The notes: generated by a model not told the origin, from the sequence alone. Shown: positions 34,710 through 45,368, numbered from the stretch's first letter. The stretch is 64,000 nucleotides of DNA from Caldilineales bacterium (GCA_019695115.1 JAIBAP010000019.1:1-64000), one strand, 5' to 3'. Translations and numbers: made by a program.

Positions 34710-37700
34710 TCACCTCCGAATCAACGGCATCCAGATCGGGACCGAGACCGGGGTGGCCGTGGGCGTGGCCGTCGGGGTCGAGGTCGGCGTCTCGGTGGGG
34801 GTCTCGGTCGGCGTCGGGGTGGCCGTGGGGGTTTCCGTCGGGGTGGCCGTGGGGGTGGCGGTCTCGGTGGGAGTGACGGTCGGGGTCGGCGTCTTGGTCG
34901 GGGTCGGCGTGGTCGTCGGTGTGGGGGTGCGGGTGGGGGTGGCGGTGGCGATGGGGGTGGGGGTGGGCAGGGTTCCGCCGGGCAGGATGTACTCGATGCT
35001 CAGCTCCGGCAGCGGGTTGGCCTGGTTCCAGTTGCTGCTTGCCAGTTTGTAGAGCGAGGTCGTGGCGCCTGTGCCATTCAACAGCCAGCCATAGTTGGGC
35101 GCCTGGCCCTGCGCGAAGGCCTGCACATCCTGGGTCACGTCCCAAATGGTCTGCACGCCGGCCCGGCTGAGTGTGGCCTGGGCGCTAGGGACGGCCAGCC
35201 GGTCAGCGGAACCGCTGGCGCCGGGCGTCTGCCAGGGAGCGCCGGCCGCGGCCTGGTTCCAGGAGGCCTGGTATTCTTCCCAGGGCCGCAGCAGCCGATA
35301 GAGACGCGTCTCCAGCGGCGTCACCTCGCGCTCGATCACATACAGCCAGAGCTGCGACTTGATGATCTGGGCGTTGGCGGGCAGGCTGGAAAGGTCGAAG
35401 CGGATCAGGCTTTGTTGGGCGCCGTTGGGCCGAATGAGGATGTAGCCGTAGTTGCCGTAGTTGTTGTTGACGTTCCACTGGTCGATGACAGTGTCGCTCA
35501 CGGGGCCGCCGCCGGGCGCGGCATCGATCTCCAGATAGAGCGGCTTGAAGACGAGCGACCCGAAGTCGGTCTGAATCCCGGCCACCGACGCACCCTGCCA
35601 GTTAAGGCGGCGGTCGATGACGCCGTCGTTGTCGATGTCATCGAGCAGCCCGTAATTAAAGCGCAGCGACTGATTGCCCTGGAAGTTCCCGCCCAGCACG
35701 GCCGCCGGGAGGGCGATCTCTAGCTGATAGCCGCCGGCTGTGCTCTGCCCGGCCGCCAGTACCTGGGCCGAGGGCGCGCCATCCTGCCACACGCGGCCAT
35801 CGGGCCAGATCACGAACTCGTGGTCGCCGGCCCCGGCCAAACCATCGCCAGCCGGGTCGAAGGCCAGGTGCACGGCGTCGGCGGTCGAGGGGCTGGCGTC
35901 GGACACCTGTAGCCCGAAGAAGAGCGTATCGGCCCACCAGCGCAGGCGGAGGCCGGCCGAGAGTTGGGCATCGCCGGCCAGAGGCGGCCCTTGCAGGCTA
36001 TCGGCCGAGGCCGCAGTCAGCGGATAGGTCGCTTCGGCGCTCCACTCGGCCAGGCTGCCATCCACGGTCAGGCTGCCGGTCGAGCGGGCTTCGAGCTGGG
36101 GCTGCTGGCGGTCGAACTGGAACAGGGTCAGTTCGCCGAAGCCGGCCGGGTTCTGATCCAGGCTGTCGCCGGCCCAGATGAGGGTGGTAGTCGGGTCGGC
36201 CTGGGCCGCGACCCCGCTGGCGAAGTCGTAGAGGGCGATGTTGACGCCCATCTTGCGCAGGTGGGTGAAGCCGCCGCCCAGGGCAGCGGCGGGAAGGGCG
36301 GCCTCGATCTCGTAGCCGCCGGCAACCTGGCGCACGGCAAACTCCCAGCCCGCGGGCGGAGCGCCGCCATCCACCGTCAGGCTGCCATCGGCCCCGAACA
36401 GCAGGGTGTGATCCTCGGCGCCGGGCTGACCGTCTTGCAGGCCATCCAGGGCGAGGCCGAAGCGGTCGGAACCGGCGGGGGTGGCGTCGGTCACATGGAT
36501 GCCCAGGTAGAAGCGGTGGTCATCCCAGCGCGTGCGGACGTCGGCTGCGAGCTGGCCGGGTGCAGGCTCCTGGCCGAGGAGGGTATCGACATCGGCGGCG
36601 TCGATGGTGCGCAGATAGGCGTCGCTCCAGTCGCCCAGGTCGCCATCGATGGCGACGACGCCCTGCGCGCCGGCCGTCAGGCGGCGGTCGGGCTGGGCAA
36701 AGCGGAGGACGACGCCGTCTTCGCCGGCGACATAGACGCGGTTGCGGTTGACTACATCCAGGGCGTTGAGCATGGCGTCGGCGGGGACGGGCTGCTGCGT
36801 CCAGGTCTCGCCGCTATCCTCGGTGAACAGGATCCAACCCTCGTCGCCCACGGCCCAACCGGTGGTGGTGTCCACCATTTCGATGCGCTGGAGGATGGGC
36901 GAGCCAGGGCCAAAGGTCGTTGCCTGCCAGCCGTTGGCGTCGAAGATGGTGGGGTTGTGGAGGATGGCGCCACCCACGCAGGGCTTATCGTCGATAGGAC
37001 CAGAGGTTTTGACGCAGCCGACCAGCCAGCCGTTATCCATGTCGCCGTCGCCGTTGGCGTCGAAGGCATCGAAGCCGTCGGTCTCCCAATAGGCGAACTG
37101 AACGGGCATGATGTAGCTGCGCCAACCCTGGCCGCCGTTGAGCGTGTAGGCCCAAAAATCGGTGCGTTTGCTGGCCCGGCCGCCTTGCGTGGGCGTGGTC
37201 ATGTCGAGATCGAGGCCGGTGGCGCCGCCCAGACCTTGCGTCCAGTTGAGGCGATTGGTGGAATAGAAATGGGCGCCGCGCCCCACCGCCGTGGCCGTGG
37301 CCGCGCCGGTGACATTGAGGTCATAGATACTGGCGGTATAGCCGGAAGCATATTGCCGTTTCCAGGTCTCGCCGCCATCGGTGGTGCGGGCGATCAGCCC
37401 CCCACGGCCGCCGATATGGCAGTCGTTGGGGTTGCCCGGAGCGCAGGAGAGGCCGTGGATATGGGTGTTGCGGTTGTTGTCGCCGGGATCGGCAAAGTCC
37501 GGGTTCTCGCGCATCTCGTTGGCGATCTCGCGCCAACTCACGCCACCGTCAGTGGTCTTCAACAGCGTCATGTCGTGACCGCCGATATAGGCGGTCTGCT
37601 CATCTGGCGCGGCCAGGCTGTAGTACCAGGGATAGAAGCCGCCGATCATGTGCCACCACTTGACGCCGTTGCTCGTATGCCAAACAAACCACGACTCGCG

Positions 37701-38771
37701 GGCGATCAGGTCCTCGGGCGCGTCGTAGTAGTTGCCATAGTTGCGGTTGGTGGCCCCACCCCCCACCCAGGCGTGGGTCGTATCGCTGACGCCCAAGGCC
37801 GTCACCTCGATCGCGGTCTGGATACCGCTGGCGCGGGCCAGATCGACATCGCTGCCCTCGACAGAAGTAACCGGCGCCCAGCTGCTGCCGCCATTGGTGG
37901 TGCGGTAGATGCGTTCTTCTTCGATGGCGCCGCTGACGGCGATGCCTGCCGCCCAACCGATCTGGTCCTGTCCTGGTGCGAATTCGATCTCGTGAATGTG
38001 GAAATAGGGGATATTCCTGGTCGCCCAGGTGGCGCCCTGGTCGCTGGAGTAGCGCAGGATGCCGCCGTCGCCCACCAGCCAGGCCTGGCTGCCTTCGACA
38101 TGGATATCGCGCAGGGCCAGAGCCGGGTTGCCGACGCCGGGCTTGGGCGTCCAGGTTCCGCCGCCATCGGTCGTGGCGAGCAGCACGCCGTTATCGCCGG
38201 CGGCCAGGCCGTGCTGGCCATCGCTGAAGATTCGCACGGCATTCAAGGCCGTGCTCACGCCGCTGGTTTGCAGCGTCCAATTGGCTCCACCATCGGTAGT
38301 ATGTTGGATGGCGCCGCCCGCTCCCACCGCCCAGCCGTTGGCCCCATCGAGAAAGTGGACGCCGTTCAGCGCCGGCGCCAGGCCGGTGGCCAGTTGGCGC
38401 CAGTTGACGCCGCTATCGGTCGAGCCGAGCACAAGGCCATCCAGCCCCACGGCCCAAGCCCGGTTGCCAACCAGGACCAGGTCGTTGAGGTCGGTATCGG
38501 GGGTGGGCGATTGGTACCGCCAGCTGACGCCGGCATCGGTGCTGAGCAGGATCATGCCATCGCTGCCGGCGCCGAGAACAGTTTGGGCGTCGATGCCGAC
38601 AAAGGCATTGACCACGCCTTCGCCTTTCCACACCCGCTGCCACGAGCCGGTTGCCTGCGGGGTGGCCGGAGACTGGGGGGCGAGCGCTGGCCGGGCGATG
38701 GCCGCCGCGGGCAGGCTGACGGCGATGGCGAGAACGAACAACAGGAACAGAAACGGGTTGCGCGATTTCAA
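34710..38771 (-). CDS. Second giant secreted Ycf48-like protein
   Basis: A 1,353-residue paralogue of the protein at 28614. The chosen start is TTG at 38771 ([20 protein letters not shown]), because GGAGG lies 5 bases ahead and the 33 codons further up come from a palindromic repeat. A signal peptide is followed by Ycf48-like blades to about residue 697 ([24 protein letters not shown]), two DOMON/CBM9-like domains (707-899, 900-1087), one DNRLRE-like domain (1094-1264) and a Thr-Pro linker (1267-1344). It then stops abruptly with [10 protein letters not shown], a tail resembling the V/I-Y/F-L-P-L-V/I-x-R ends I associate with secreted Chloroflexota proteins. Confidence 0.82.
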   Translation of the reverse strand: MKSRNPFLFLLFVLAIAVSLPAAAIARPALAPQSPATPQATGSWQRVWKGEGVVNAFVGIDAQTVLGAGSDGMILLSTDAGVSWRYQSPTPDTDLNDLVLVGNRAWAVGLDGLVLGSTDSGVNWRQLATGLAPALNGVHFLDGANGWAVGAGGAIQHTTDGGANWTLQTSGVSTALNAVRIFSDGQHGLAAGDNGVLLATTDGGGTWTPKPGVGNPALALRDIHVEGSQAWLVGDGGILRYSSDQGATWATRNIPYFHIHEIEFAPGQDQIGWAAGIAVSGAIEEERIYRTTNGGSSWAPVTSVEGSDVDLARASGIQTAIEVTALGVSDTTHAWVGGGATNRNYGNYYDAPEDLIARESWFVWHTSNGVKWWHMIGGFYPWYYSLAAPDEQTAYIGGHDMTLLKTTDGGVSWREIANEMRENPDFADPGDNNRNTHIHGLSCAPGNPNDCHIGGRGGLIARTTDGGETWKRQYASGYTASIYDLNVTGAATATAVGRGAHFYSTNRLNWTQGLGGATGLDLDMTTPTQGGRASKRTDFWAYTLNGGQGWRSYIMPVQFAYWETDGFDAFDANGDGDMDNGWLVGCVKTSGPIDDKPCVGGAILHNPTIFDANGWQATTFGPGSPILQRIEMVDTTTGWAVGDEGWILFTEDSGETWTQQPVPADAMLNALDVVNRNRVYVAGEDGVVLRFAQPDRRLTAGAQGVVAIDGDLGDWSDAYLRTIDAADVDTLLGQEPAPGQLAADVRTRWDDHRFYLGIHVTDATPAGSDRFGLALDGLQDGQPGAEDHTLLFGADGSLTVDGGAPPAGWEFAVRQVAGGYEIEAALPAAALGGGFTHLRKMGVNIALYDFASGVAAQADPTTTLIWAGDSLDQNPAGFGELTLFQFDRQQPQLEARSTGSLTVDGSLAEWSAEATYPLTAASADSLQGPPLAGDAQLSAGLRLRWWADTLFFGLQVSDASPSTADAVHLAFDPAGDGLAGAGDHEFVIWPDGRVWQDGAPSAQVLAAGQSTAGGYQLEIALPAAVLGGNFQGNQSLRFNYGLLDDIDNDGVIDRRLNWQGASVAGIQTDFGSLVFKPLYLEIDAAPGGGPVSDTVIDQWNVNNNYGNYGYILIRPNGAQQSLIRFDLSSLPANAQIIKSQLWLYVIEREVTPLETRLYRLLRPWEEYQASWNQAAAGAPWQTPGASGSADRLAVPSAQATLSRAGVQTIWDVTQDVQAFAQGQAPNYGWLLNGTGATTSLYKLASSNWNQANPLPELSIEYILPGGTLPTPTPIATATPTRTPTPTTTPTPTKTPTPTVTPTETATPTATPTETPTATPTPTETPTETPTSTPTATPTATPVSVPIWMPLIRR

Positions 38772-38833
38772 AAGGGCCTCCGTGGGGGAAATCGAGATGG
38801 GGCCGCGCCTGAGCGCCGGCCAGGTGGAAATCA

Positions 38834-38882
38834 AGACCCTAAAGGCCGTGCAAGTCAACAGCTTGCACAACCTTTAGGGTCT
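38834..38882. terminator. Nested palindrome (AGACCCTAAAGG family)
   Basis: Outer arms 38834-38845 and 38871-38882 match the element at 25188. An inner stem GTGCAAG (38848-38854) pairs with CTTGCAC (38862-38868). It follows the glycosylphosphotransferase gene on the minus strand and lies upstream of the second giant gene. Confidence 0.8.
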
Positions 38883-38932
38883 GCTGCCAAGCGTAACAAA
38901 GACGTACAGCGATGGGCAAACCGGGCGCGCCC

Positions 38933-40351
38933 CTAAAATGCGCCCTTCCCTTTCAGCACCACCCCGATCGTGCGCCACAGGATTTGGAGATCGAGCAGGG
39001 GCGAGTAATGACTGATGTAGTAGAGGTCGTCTTCGGTGTGCAGGTGCATGGGTTTGTCGCTGCGGCCGCTCACCTGCCACCAGCCGGTGATGCCCGGTGG
39101 GACGGCGAAGCGCTTGTGCTGCCAGGCTTCGTAGCGGGCGACGATCATCGGCAGTTCGGGCCGGGGGCCGACCATGCTCATCTCACCCTTGAGGACGTTG
39201 AACAATTGCGGCAGTTCGTCGATGCTGGCGCGGCGGATGACGCGACCGACGCGGGTGATGCGCGGGTCATCGGCGTGTTTGTGGACGATCTGGCCGTTCT
39301 CGTCTTCGCGCACGACCTCATGCAGCCGTTTATCGGCATCTTGCACCATCGAGCGGAACTTGTAGACATGGAACAAGCGGCCGTTCTCGCCCACGCGCTG
39401 TTGGCGCAAGATGATGGGGCCGGGGGTGTCCAGACGGATGGCGACCGCCGTGACCAACATCAGCGGCCAGATGACCAACAAGGACAGCCCGGCCACGACC
39501 AGATCGAAGATGCGTTTGATCACGCGGTTGAAGCCACTGATGGCGGGGTCGCGCAGGCCGATGAGTGGGATGCCATCCCAATCATCCATGCGGGCGCGGA
39601 AGAAGGCCAGGTCGAGCACATCGGGGACGACGCGCACGCGCACAGGATATTCCTGCAAGGCGATGACGAGTTGGCGCAGGGCCTCGTGAGCGCGCAGGGG
39701 CAGGGCAAAGATGACTTCGTCGACGTGCTTTTCGGCCACGGTGACGATGGCTTGCGACAGCGGCCCCAACACCCGGCCATCGGCGTAAACCTGGCCGATC
39801 TTGGCCGGGTCGTCGTCGAGATAGCCGACCAGTTCCAGCCCCGTCCAGGCTTCCTCCTGGATGCGGCGTCCCAGGGTCTTGCCGGCGTTGCCGGCGCCGA
39901 TCACCAGGATGCGGCGGGCGCTGAGTTGGCGCGCCCCGGCCCAGTGCAAGGTCAGACGCAATGTCCAACGATAGGTGATGAGGAAGACGACATCGGCGAT
40001 GACGAAATAGACGAACAGCAGGCGCGGGAGCTCACGGTAGGAGAGATAGAGCACACCGGCAAAAACAAAGCCCGCCATACTGGTTGCCAGCACCAGCGCC
40101 TGCAGCTCATCAGCCGCGCGCAGGGTGTGCTGGGCGTTGTAGACATTGAGCAGGAAAAAGACCAGCGTCCAGATGGCGGCGACGGTGACGTAAAGCGCCG
40201 GCGCGAAACGCACCAGTTCAGGGGTCAGGGGGCGGCCATAGGGCAGGGAGACGCGCCCCAGATAGGCGAGATAAAGCGCCAACAGAGTCAGGACGATGTC
40301 GCTGATGTAGGCGTAGATGATGTAATTGGCATCCTCTTCGTGTCTTAGCAT
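38933..40351 (-). CDS. Polyprenyl-phosphate glycosylphosphotransferase (WcaJ/WbaP-like)
   Basis: A 472-residue priming enzyme for exopolysaccharide. About four N-terminal membrane helices (residues 15-130) precede a Rossmann-like CoA-binding domain (ILVIGAGNAGKTLG, about residue 150). A further helix (about 280-305) leads into the catalytic sugar-transferase domain with GPIILRQQRVGENGRLF, YKFRSMVQDAD, RASIDELPQLFNVLKG, MSMVGPRPE and PGITGWWQVSGR. It moves a sugar-1-phosphate from a UDP-sugar to undecaprenyl phosphate. GAGGAG precedes the ATG. It is the presumed first enzyme of the pathway served by the neighbouring GT4, acyltransferase and polymerase genes. Confidence 0.92.
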   Translation of the reverse strand: MLRHEEDANYIIYAYISDIVLTLLALYLAYLGRVSLPYGRPLTPELVRFAPALYVTVAAIWTLVFFLLNVYNAQHTLRAADELQALVLATSMAGFVFAGVLYLSYRELPRLLFVYFVIADVVFLITYRWTLRLTLHWAGARQLSARRILVIGAGNAGKTLGRRIQEEAWTGLELVGYLDDDPAKIGQVYADGRVLGPLSQAIVTVAEKHVDEVIFALPLRAHEALRQLVIALQEYPVRVRVVPDVLDLAFFRARMDDWDGIPLIGLRDPAISGFNRVIKRIFDLVVAGLSLLVIWPLMLVTAVAIRLDTPGPIILRQQRVGENGRLFHVYKFRSMVQDADKRLHEVVREDENGQIVHKHADDPRITRVGRVIRRASIDELPQLFNVLKGEMSMVGPRPELPMIVARYEAWQHKRFAVPPGITGWWQVSGRSDKPMHLHTEDDLYYISHYSPLLDLQILWRTIGVVLKGKGAF

Positions 40352-40384
40352 GTGGACTCCTCACGGCCCAGGGGAACCTGACAC

Positions 40385-40414
40385 ATTATAAACACAGGCT
40401 CGGCGCCAGGCCAA
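40385..40414 (-). promoter_or_regulatory. Promoter of the glycosylphosphotransferase gene
   Basis: Minus strand TTGGCC (40409-40414), 18-base spacer, TATAAT (40385-40390). The divergent thioesterase has its own TATAAT at 40566-40571 on the plus strand, with no clear -35. Between that box and the thioesterase ATG lies a CCTCAC-rich microsatellite (40581-40626) with no Shine-Dalgarno. Confidence 0.65.
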
Positions 40415-40626
40415 GACTTGCCGGGGCGACTGTATCTCGATCGCCCCGGCAGCCAGCTCTATCCACTATGACTGCCATCGCCGCCCGGATCGTACTCCAC
40501 CGCCCGGACTTTGCCCAAGCGCCCGGCAAAGACACCCAAACCTGGTCGTTCCCTCCCCCCTGCGCTATAATCCCTCCCCAGCCTCACACCCCACGCCTCA
40601 CGTTTCACTCCTCACTCCCCACGCCC

Positions 40627-41121
40627 ATGACCCTCGCAGCCAAACCCGCCCGCGAATCCTTTGTCGAAATGACCGAACTGGTGCTGCCGCCGCACACCAA
40701 CGCCCTCGGCACAGCTTTCGGCGGCCAGATCATGGCCTGGATCGATATCTGCGCCGGCATTGCCGCCGCCCGCCATGCCCGCCGCGTGGCCGTGACCGTG
40801 AGCATGGATGACCTGCATTTTCGCTCGCCCATCTACCTGGGCGAAGTCGTCCTCCTCAAGGCCCAGGTCAATCGCGCCTGGCACACCAGCATGGAGGTGG
40901 GGGTGAAGGTGGAGGCCGAAAACGCCCTGACCGGTGAGCGCCGGCATTGTTCCAGCGCCTATCTCACCTTTGTCGCCCTGGATGAACACGGCCGGCGCGT
41001 GAGCATCCCCGAACTGCTGCCCGAAAGCGCGGACGAGCAACGGCGCTTTGGCGAGGCCGAGGAACGGCGGACGATCCGGCTGGAGCGCCGCAATCTCGAC
41101 CGGGATGTAGTGGAGGGATAG
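40627..41121 (+). CDS. Acyl-CoA thioesterase, hotdog fold
   Basis: A 164-residue single-hotdog protein. PPHTNALGTAFGGQIMAWID (residues 19-38) is the signature of the YciA/BACH acyl-CoA hydrolase group, with the Asn/Asp positions and Gly-Gly helix start expected for catalysis. VTVSMDDLHFRSPIYLGEVV continues the fold. It would release free fatty acid and CoA, perhaps with a broad chain-length range. The start at 40627 is the first ATG of the domain; upstream codons are repetitive CCTCAC words. Confidence 0.88.
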   Translation: MTLAAKPARESFVEMTELVLPPHTNALGTAFGGQIMAWIDICAGIAAARHARRVAVTVSMDDLHFRSPIYLGEVVLLKAQVNRAWHTSMEVGVKVEAENALTGERRHCSSAYLTFVALDEHGRRVSIPELLPESADEQRRFGEAEERRTIRLERRNLDRDVVEG

Positions 41122-41125
41122 TGGA

Positions 41126-41147
41126 GTTCGCACGCCCACGTGCGAAC
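41126..41147. terminator. Hairpin between convergent genes
   Basis: GTTCGCACG (41126-41134), loop CCCA, CGTGCGAAC (41139-41147). It lies in the 36-base gap between the thioesterase and the metallophosphoesterase genes. Confidence 0.7.
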
Positions 41148-41157
41148 GGTGCGCCCA

Positions 41158-42114
41158 TCAGCCATCGGGGTCGTATTCGATGCTGCGGGAGCGGTCGAAC
41201 GTCCGCCAGGCCGCGGCCAGTTGGTCGCTGTCGTAGCCGGCATCGCCGGGACGGATGGCGGTTGCGACTTGCACCCGGCGCAGGTGGGCAAAGAAGGGGA
41301 TGATCCACCAACGGGCGGTGCGCAACTCCTCCCAGAAAAGATGGGCGATCAGCCCGCCCTGGCGGTAGAACTCAGTGCGACGAAAAGCCGCCAGCTCGGC
41401 CTCCAGATCATAGGCCAGGCGGCGTTCTTCGGCCTGCCAGCCGTCCGCCCCCCGCTGCAAGAGCACATAACCGGCGCGCGGGTCGCCATCGATCGGCAAA
41501 CCCACCGAGGGTGTGCGCACGAAACGGTATCCCTGCCATTGTCGCTGCCAATACCAGTGCAGATGCGACCCGACGAGGGTGGTGTGGGCGGGCAGACCGG
41601 CAAAGACACGCGTCCAGTCCGCTTCGCCAACATGGGCGGTCAAACGGGCGGTGTCATCGCCGGGCGCGGCGTGCGCCATCAGCAGGGGCGTGTCGCCATC
41701 ACACAGCCAGAGGGTCGAGGGTAGCTGGCCGAGCCAGTGGCGGTCGTCGGCGTCGAGATGGCCGAACTCGAAACAGGTTGGGGCCCAATTGGCCTGGCGC
41801 CAGCGAGGATCGGAGGGGTCGGCCAACTCGTGTAGATAGCGCTCGTGATTGCCCCGCGTGCAGGGAATGCCCAGGCGACGCAGCCGTTGCACCACTTCCA
41901 GCGAATGGGCCGATCCCGTGCAGAGGTCGCCGTTGCAGACGACGGCATCGACATCCTGACCGGCGATGTCATCCAGCACAGCCTCCAGCGCCCGGATGTT
42001 GCCGTGGATGTCGGCGATGATGGCGATCCGGTCGCTGTGACCGGGCAGCAGAGGACGATCGGGATCGGGAGCAGGTGTGGAAGACGGAAGGCGCAACACA
42101 GAGCAAAACCTCAC
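41158..42114 (-). CDS. Calcineurin-like metallophosphoesterase
   Basis: A 318-residue protein with the dinuclear-metal motifs [13 protein letters not shown] (about residues 32-44), [21 protein letters not shown] and later SHLHWYWQ. The spacing matches YfcE/MJ0936-type phosphodiesterases and the DIHGN subfamily of uncharacterised enzymes. The C-terminal 90 residues are an extra helical part ([20 protein letters not shown]). The start is a GTG overlapping the SufE stop by four bases, so translation is coupled. The substrate is unknown. Confidence 0.82.
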   Translation of the reverse strand: MRFCSVLRLPSSTPAPDPDRPLLPGHSDRIAIIADIHGNIRALEAVLDDIAGQDVDAVVCNGDLCTGSAHSLEVVQRLRRLGIPCTRGNHERYLHELADPSDPRWRQANWAPTCFEFGHLDADDRHWLGQLPSTLWLCDGDTPLLMAHAAPGDDTARLTAHVGEADWTRVFAGLPAHTTLVGSHLHWYWQRQWQGYRFVRTPSVGLPIDGDPRAGYVLLQRGADGWQAEERRLAYDLEAELAAFRRTEFYRQGGLIAHLFWEELRTARWWIIPFFAHLRRVQVATAIRPGDAGYDSDQLAAAWRTFDRSRSIEYDPDG

Positions 42115-42575
42115 ACCGCCCGCACAACCTGCCGCTTCATATAAGCCATGAGTGCGTGCAGCCCGCGCAGACGCAGATGCGAGATGACTTCGTGCAGGCC
42201 CAACAGCCGGTAGACCTCATCGGGCGTGGCCAGAACCTGGGCGACGGTGACGCCGTTCAGCCCCTCGGCCAGGATGCCGGCGTAGCCGCGCACGGTGGGC
42301 GATTCGCGGGGAACATCGAAGAAGAACCGCACCCGGCCCTCTTCGACTTCGGTGTGAAGGAAGACCGGCGTCTGGCACTCGTGCACCTGCTCCATGGCCT
42401 CGCGGTGGGCCAGCAGGCGGTCGGGCAGGTCGGGAAGATTCTCGGAGAAATCGACCATGTAGTCGATGCGTTCGTTGGGGGCGGCGTCGCGGAACTCGCG
42501 AATGATGTCTTGCAGGGCCGGGGGACAGGCCAGAAACTGGGCTTGGAGGGCGGGATCGTCGAACATAGCGGCCAT
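42111..42575 (-). CDS. sufE: SufE-family sulfur acceptor
   Basis: A 154-residue SufE-like protein. SufE takes persulfide sulfur from a SufS-type cysteine desulfurase for iron-sulfur cluster assembly. The acceptor cysteine lies in [11 protein letters not shown] (about residue 67), and [20 protein letters not shown] matches the family's C-terminal half. No sufS or sufBCD is nearby. The start at 42575 gives a normal length; the long frame further upstream belongs to noncoding sequence. Confidence 0.85.
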   Translation of the reverse strand: MAAMFDDPALQAQFLACPPALQDIIREFRDAAPNERIDYMVDFSENLPDLPDRLLAHREAMEQVHECQTPVFLHTEVEEGRVRFFFDVPRESPTVRGYAGILAEGLNGVTVAQVLATPDEVYRLLGLHEVISHLRLRGLHALMAYMKRQVVRAV

Positions 42576-42610
42576 TATACCATCAGCGGCGTCGAGCAAC
42601 AGGCCCGAAA

Positions 42611-42646
42611 ACCCAACGCCCCATCGGCGAGGATGGGGCGTTGGGT
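42611..42646 (-). terminator. Intrinsic terminator of the CBM48 gene
   Basis: Arms 42611-42625 and 42632-42646 are perfect over 15 bp. On the minus strand the stem is followed by TTT, continuing TTTTC from the last arm base. It stands 19 bases after the CBM48 stop. Confidence 0.8.
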
Positions 42647-42664
42647 AACCAGGTCGATGGGCGA

Positions 42665-42952
42665 TCAGCACTGCACGACCGAGTTGTAGCCGCCGAAAGG
42701 ATTGGCAACATAGCCATCGGCGTCCTGTTCGTTGGCCCAGGCGCCGTCGATGCGGTAGCGATACTGGTAGGCGCGACCGGTGGGCGCTTCCAACGTCAGC
42801 TTGTAGATGCCGCCCTTGCTCTGGCTTAGGGGTTGCGGCTGCCAGCCGTTGAACTCGCCAACCACTTCGACCTGGCTGGCATGGGCGGCAAAGTCCACCT
42901 CGAAGGTGAGCTTGGCAACCTGGCGGCTTTTGACGAACTTCTTGGACAACAT
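42665..42952 (-). CDS. Stand-alone CBM48/isoamylase-N glycogen-binding protein
   Basis: A 95-residue single domain of the AMPK-beta/isoamylase early-set type: [17 protein letters not shown] (residues about 28-44), then [20 protein letters not shown] and [15 protein letters not shown]. These domains bind alpha-glucans and are usually fused to enzymes; alone they may dock partners on glycogen. GGAG precedes the ATG at 42952. A glycogen phosphorylase is encoded at 54183, but not in the same operon. Confidence 0.85.
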   Translation of the reverse strand: MLSKKFVKSRQVAKLTFEVDFAAHASQVEVVGEFNGWQPQPLSQSKGGIYKLTLEAPTGRAYQYRYRIDGAWANEQDADGYVANPFGGYNSVVQC

Positions 42953-43183
42953 GGGGTGAGACTCCTTGACGTGTGAGATGGGCAAAGAAAAAGGACGACG
43001 TTGGCGCCGTCCCTCGTCTTGCGGCAAAACGCTTGCCGGGCGGGCATCCTACCAGCAGGCCCGGTCGCTTGTCAACTCGACCCGGCCCATGCACGATGGT
43101 TCCTATCGCCCATGAGCATGACAATCGTACCGAACATAAAGACACGAAGCAGCAGAAAGTAGTGGCAACTTCCCAGGCCGGGA

Positions 43184-44428
43184 TCACCCCCTGAGGGCCT
43201 CGATCAGGTTCTCGGCCTCGGCGGCCGAAATCTTCCCCGCCGCCAGCATGTCCAGGATGGCGTGCAGTTCGTCACGGCTGGGGCCGGCGGTCTTGGGCGG
43301 CGCCGGCGCCGCCGGCTTGGGGCTGACCGACTCGAACAGGTCGCGCGCCAGGCTCCGCATCGAGGCCCCGATCTCGGCCCCCATCTGGGCGCTGACCTGG
43401 CCGGCGGCCCGGCCGGCTTCCTTGCCCAGGACGCTGGCGGCGCGGGCCATTTCTTTCTGCATCTCCGCCATCGCCCGGCGGATCTCGCCATCGATGCCGG
43501 CGGCGGCGCGGTCGCCCTTGCCGGGTGCATTGATCTTGACGTTGCCCTGCGCCTCGATATTGAGGGCGGCGGCGCGCTCTGGCTGGCCGAGCGTGGCCCG
43601 CACCAGACCGTCTTCGCCGTTCTCGACCGTGGCGCTGGGATCCAGCCTGACCTGGCCGCCGGCGCGAACGACCACACGCACATCCCCCGTGATGCGCGCC
43701 GCCACATCGCCGCGGGCGCCGATCCAGTAGGTTCCCTCCGACAGGAGGGCGCCGGTCAAGCGGGCGTCGCCGCCCACCTCCGGCGCTGCCAAGGTGCGGC
43801 CGGGCGCGGTCACGGCCAGGTCGCCGCTCACCCGTTTCAGATCCGCCGCCTCGGTGATGCTGACGAGGGCGGCGTCGCCGTCGATCTCCTTGATCAGCAC
43901 CTGGCGGCAAGCGGAGGCGTGCAAATCGCCGTGAATGCGGCCGGCGTGGACTTCTCCCACGCCCGACAGGCTGACATCGCCCTCGACGGCAGCGACGCGC
44001 ACCAGGCCGGCGCTGGCCACGGCCAGGTCGCCGTGAACCCGCTCCAGACTCAGGCTGCCTGTGATCTGGCGCATGGCGGCATCGCCATGAACCTCGCCTG
44101 TGATCTGAAGAGCGGTCAGATCACTGCCAACCAGATCGCCGTGGCAGTGTTCCAGCCCGACCTCGCCCAACATGCGCAGGACGACATCGCCCGCCTCGCC
44201 CAGCAGACGGCAGCCCGTCCCCGCCGGCAGCGTCAGGGTCACATCGCCGGCGGTGTGCAGATGGGTCTCGCCCTCACTCTGACTGACCTGCGGCGCCTGG
44301 TCGGGCGCGCTGCCGGCGCGGGCGATGAGATGGCCGCTGTTGCGTCCCGGTTGGCCGCGCACGACCACATCGCCATGACGCACATGCAAGACGACGATCC
44401 CATTCGGTTTGAAATCAAGTGTTGTCAT
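43184..44428 (-). CDS. Toastrack-like (DUF4097) protein with C-terminal SHOCT-like motif
   Basis: A 414-residue protein. Residues about 1-250 are a right-handed stack of short strands with H-G-D / S-G-D repeats ([37 protein letters not shown]), like DUF4097/adhesin-type beta solenoids. Then come a charged helical linker and an Ala/Pro segment, and the end [20 protein letters not shown] is the SHOCT-like helix pair found also at the end of the DUF2089 protein two loci upstream. The shared helix pair suggests that these proteins interact or co-regulate. There is no signal peptide. GGAG precedes the ATG. Confidence 0.75.
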   Translation of the reverse strand: MTTLDFKPNGIVVLHVRHGDVVVRGQPGRNSGHLIARAGSAPDQAPQVSQSEGETHLHTAGDVTLTLPAGTGCRLLGEAGDVVLRMLGEVGLEHCHGDLVGSDLTALQITGEVHGDAAMRQITGSLSLERVHGDLAVASAGLVRVAAVEGDVSLSGVGEVHAGRIHGDLHASACRQVLIKEIDGDAALVSITEAADLKRVSGDLAVTAPGRTLAAPEVGGDARLTGALLSEGTYWIGARGDVAARITGDVRVVVRAGGQVRLDPSATVENGEDGLVRATLGQPERAAALNIEAQGNVKINAPGKGDRAAAGIDGEIRRAMAEMQKEMARAASVLGKEAGRAAGQVSAQMGAEIGASMRSLARDLFESVSPKPAAPAPPKTAGPSRDELHAILDMLAAGKISAAEAENLIEALRG

Positions 44429-44431
44429 CGT

Positions 44432-44648
44432 TCACTCCACGAACATCTCGACGCGCTCGCTGCCTTCGCCGTCGTCCACTTCGATGAACTTGCCGCCAGG
44501 CGCAGCGAACAAGGCCGTGCGGAAGTTCTCGACCTCGGCGCCCAGCCCCCCAGGCGCAAGCCAAGATCGACCAGGCCGAGCGGCAGCGAGAGATTGACTT
44601 TGACTCGCCACGCACCATATTCAAGATGCGCATTCGTTCTTCTTGCAT
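44432..44648 (-). pseudogene. Shattered SHOCT-like gene
   Basis: The minus strand begins with ATG and a good GGAG at 44648 as MQEERMRILNM, which is how small SHOCT-like proteins start. Family sequence then continues in a second frame (WRVKVNLSLPLGLVDLGLRL) and finishes in a third (LGAEVENFRTALFAAPGG, ending ERVEMFVE and a stop at 44432). No single frame links the parts, and the usual helix pair after the first segment is missing. At least two frame changes and one deletion are needed. It sits between the DUF2089 and toastrack-like genes, the usual place of an intact copy. Confidence 0.8.
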
Positions 44649-44723
44649 GAGATGACTCCTTGTGGGTGGGTCGGCAAGGCTTCGAGGTCGATATTTTGCG
44701 CGGGTCGGGCTGGGCGACGGCGC

Positions 44724-45143
44724 TCATGAACGGGCCTCCCGCAGCAGCGTCGCGGCTTCGGCGGCGCTGATTTTTCCCGCGGCCAGGTCGTCCAGCACCT
44801 GCTTGCGTTCGACCCGTGGGGGCGTTTCCTGCTGTGGCGGTGTGAAGCCCATGACCTGGAGCATGTCGTTGAGACGCGAGCGCAGGGTGGGATAGGAGAG
44901 ACCTACTTCTTCTTGCAGACGGTTGAGCTTGCCCTCGCAACGCACAAAGGCTTCCATCAGTTCCAGTTGTTCGGGCGAGAGACGGGCGAAACGGCGCAGC
45001 ACCGGCAGTTGCGCCGCCTCGAACTCGGCCACGGGGCCGGGGGCGAAGCGCCCGTGGCTGGTGACATCGCACTGGCGGCAATAGATTTCGGTGACGACCA
45101 GTTCGCCGTCGCAGAATGGGCAATGGGTGGGCAGGGCCAGCAT
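44724..45143 (-). CDS. DUF2089 zinc-ribbon regulator-like protein
   Basis: A 139-residue protein from the ATG at 45143, chosen for GGAGG five bases ahead; a TTG five codons earlier is possible. The N terminus is a zinc ribbon (CPFCDGELVVTEIYCRQC), followed by a helical sigma-like helix-turn-helix region (LSPEQLELMEAFVRCEGKLN, then GLSYPTLRSRLNDML). The end is a SHOCT-like helix pair ([20 protein letters not shown]). DUF2089 proteins are thought to be transcription regulators of the genes that follow them. It heads the set with the broken SHOCT-like gene and the toastrack-like gene. Confidence 0.88.
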   Translation of the reverse strand: MLALPTHCPFCDGELVVTEIYCRQCDVTSHGRFAPGPVAEFEAAQLPVLRRFARLSPEQLELMEAFVRCEGKLNRLQEEVGLSYPTLRSRLNDMLQVMGFTPPQQETPPRVERKQVLDDLAAGKISAAEAATLLREARS

Positions 45144-45368
45144 GGCCTCCTCCGTCAATTCAGATCAGGAATCAAGAAAATCAATCTATGCAAGATAATA
45201 ATTCAAGAATATTGATTTGTCAAGACCTATCGTTGAAGAATATTCAAATACAGCCTTGATTCTCTTTCACTTTCCTGTCATCGCCCTTGACTGCCACGCG
45301 CTCATTTCGTATAGTTTTCGGATTCCAAAAAACTACGCTGCCACCCAAGCGCCCACTCACCCGCGGCT

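Noticed and set aside
34557-35723. Plus-strand frame starting with GTG after the small helical gene
   Set aside because: It runs through a terminator hairpin and then antisense to the second giant gene; the protein is Gly/Arg-repeat sequence.
38772-38870. N-terminal extension of the second giant protein to 38870
   Set aside because: These codons come from a palindromic repeat and have no signal-peptide character. A TTG with GGAGG five bases ahead at 38771 precedes a good signal peptide.
35964-38936. 990-codon plus-strand frame
   Set aside because: It is antisense to the second giant secreted protein; the repeated GD/GA composition reflects the complement of the Ycf48 repeats.
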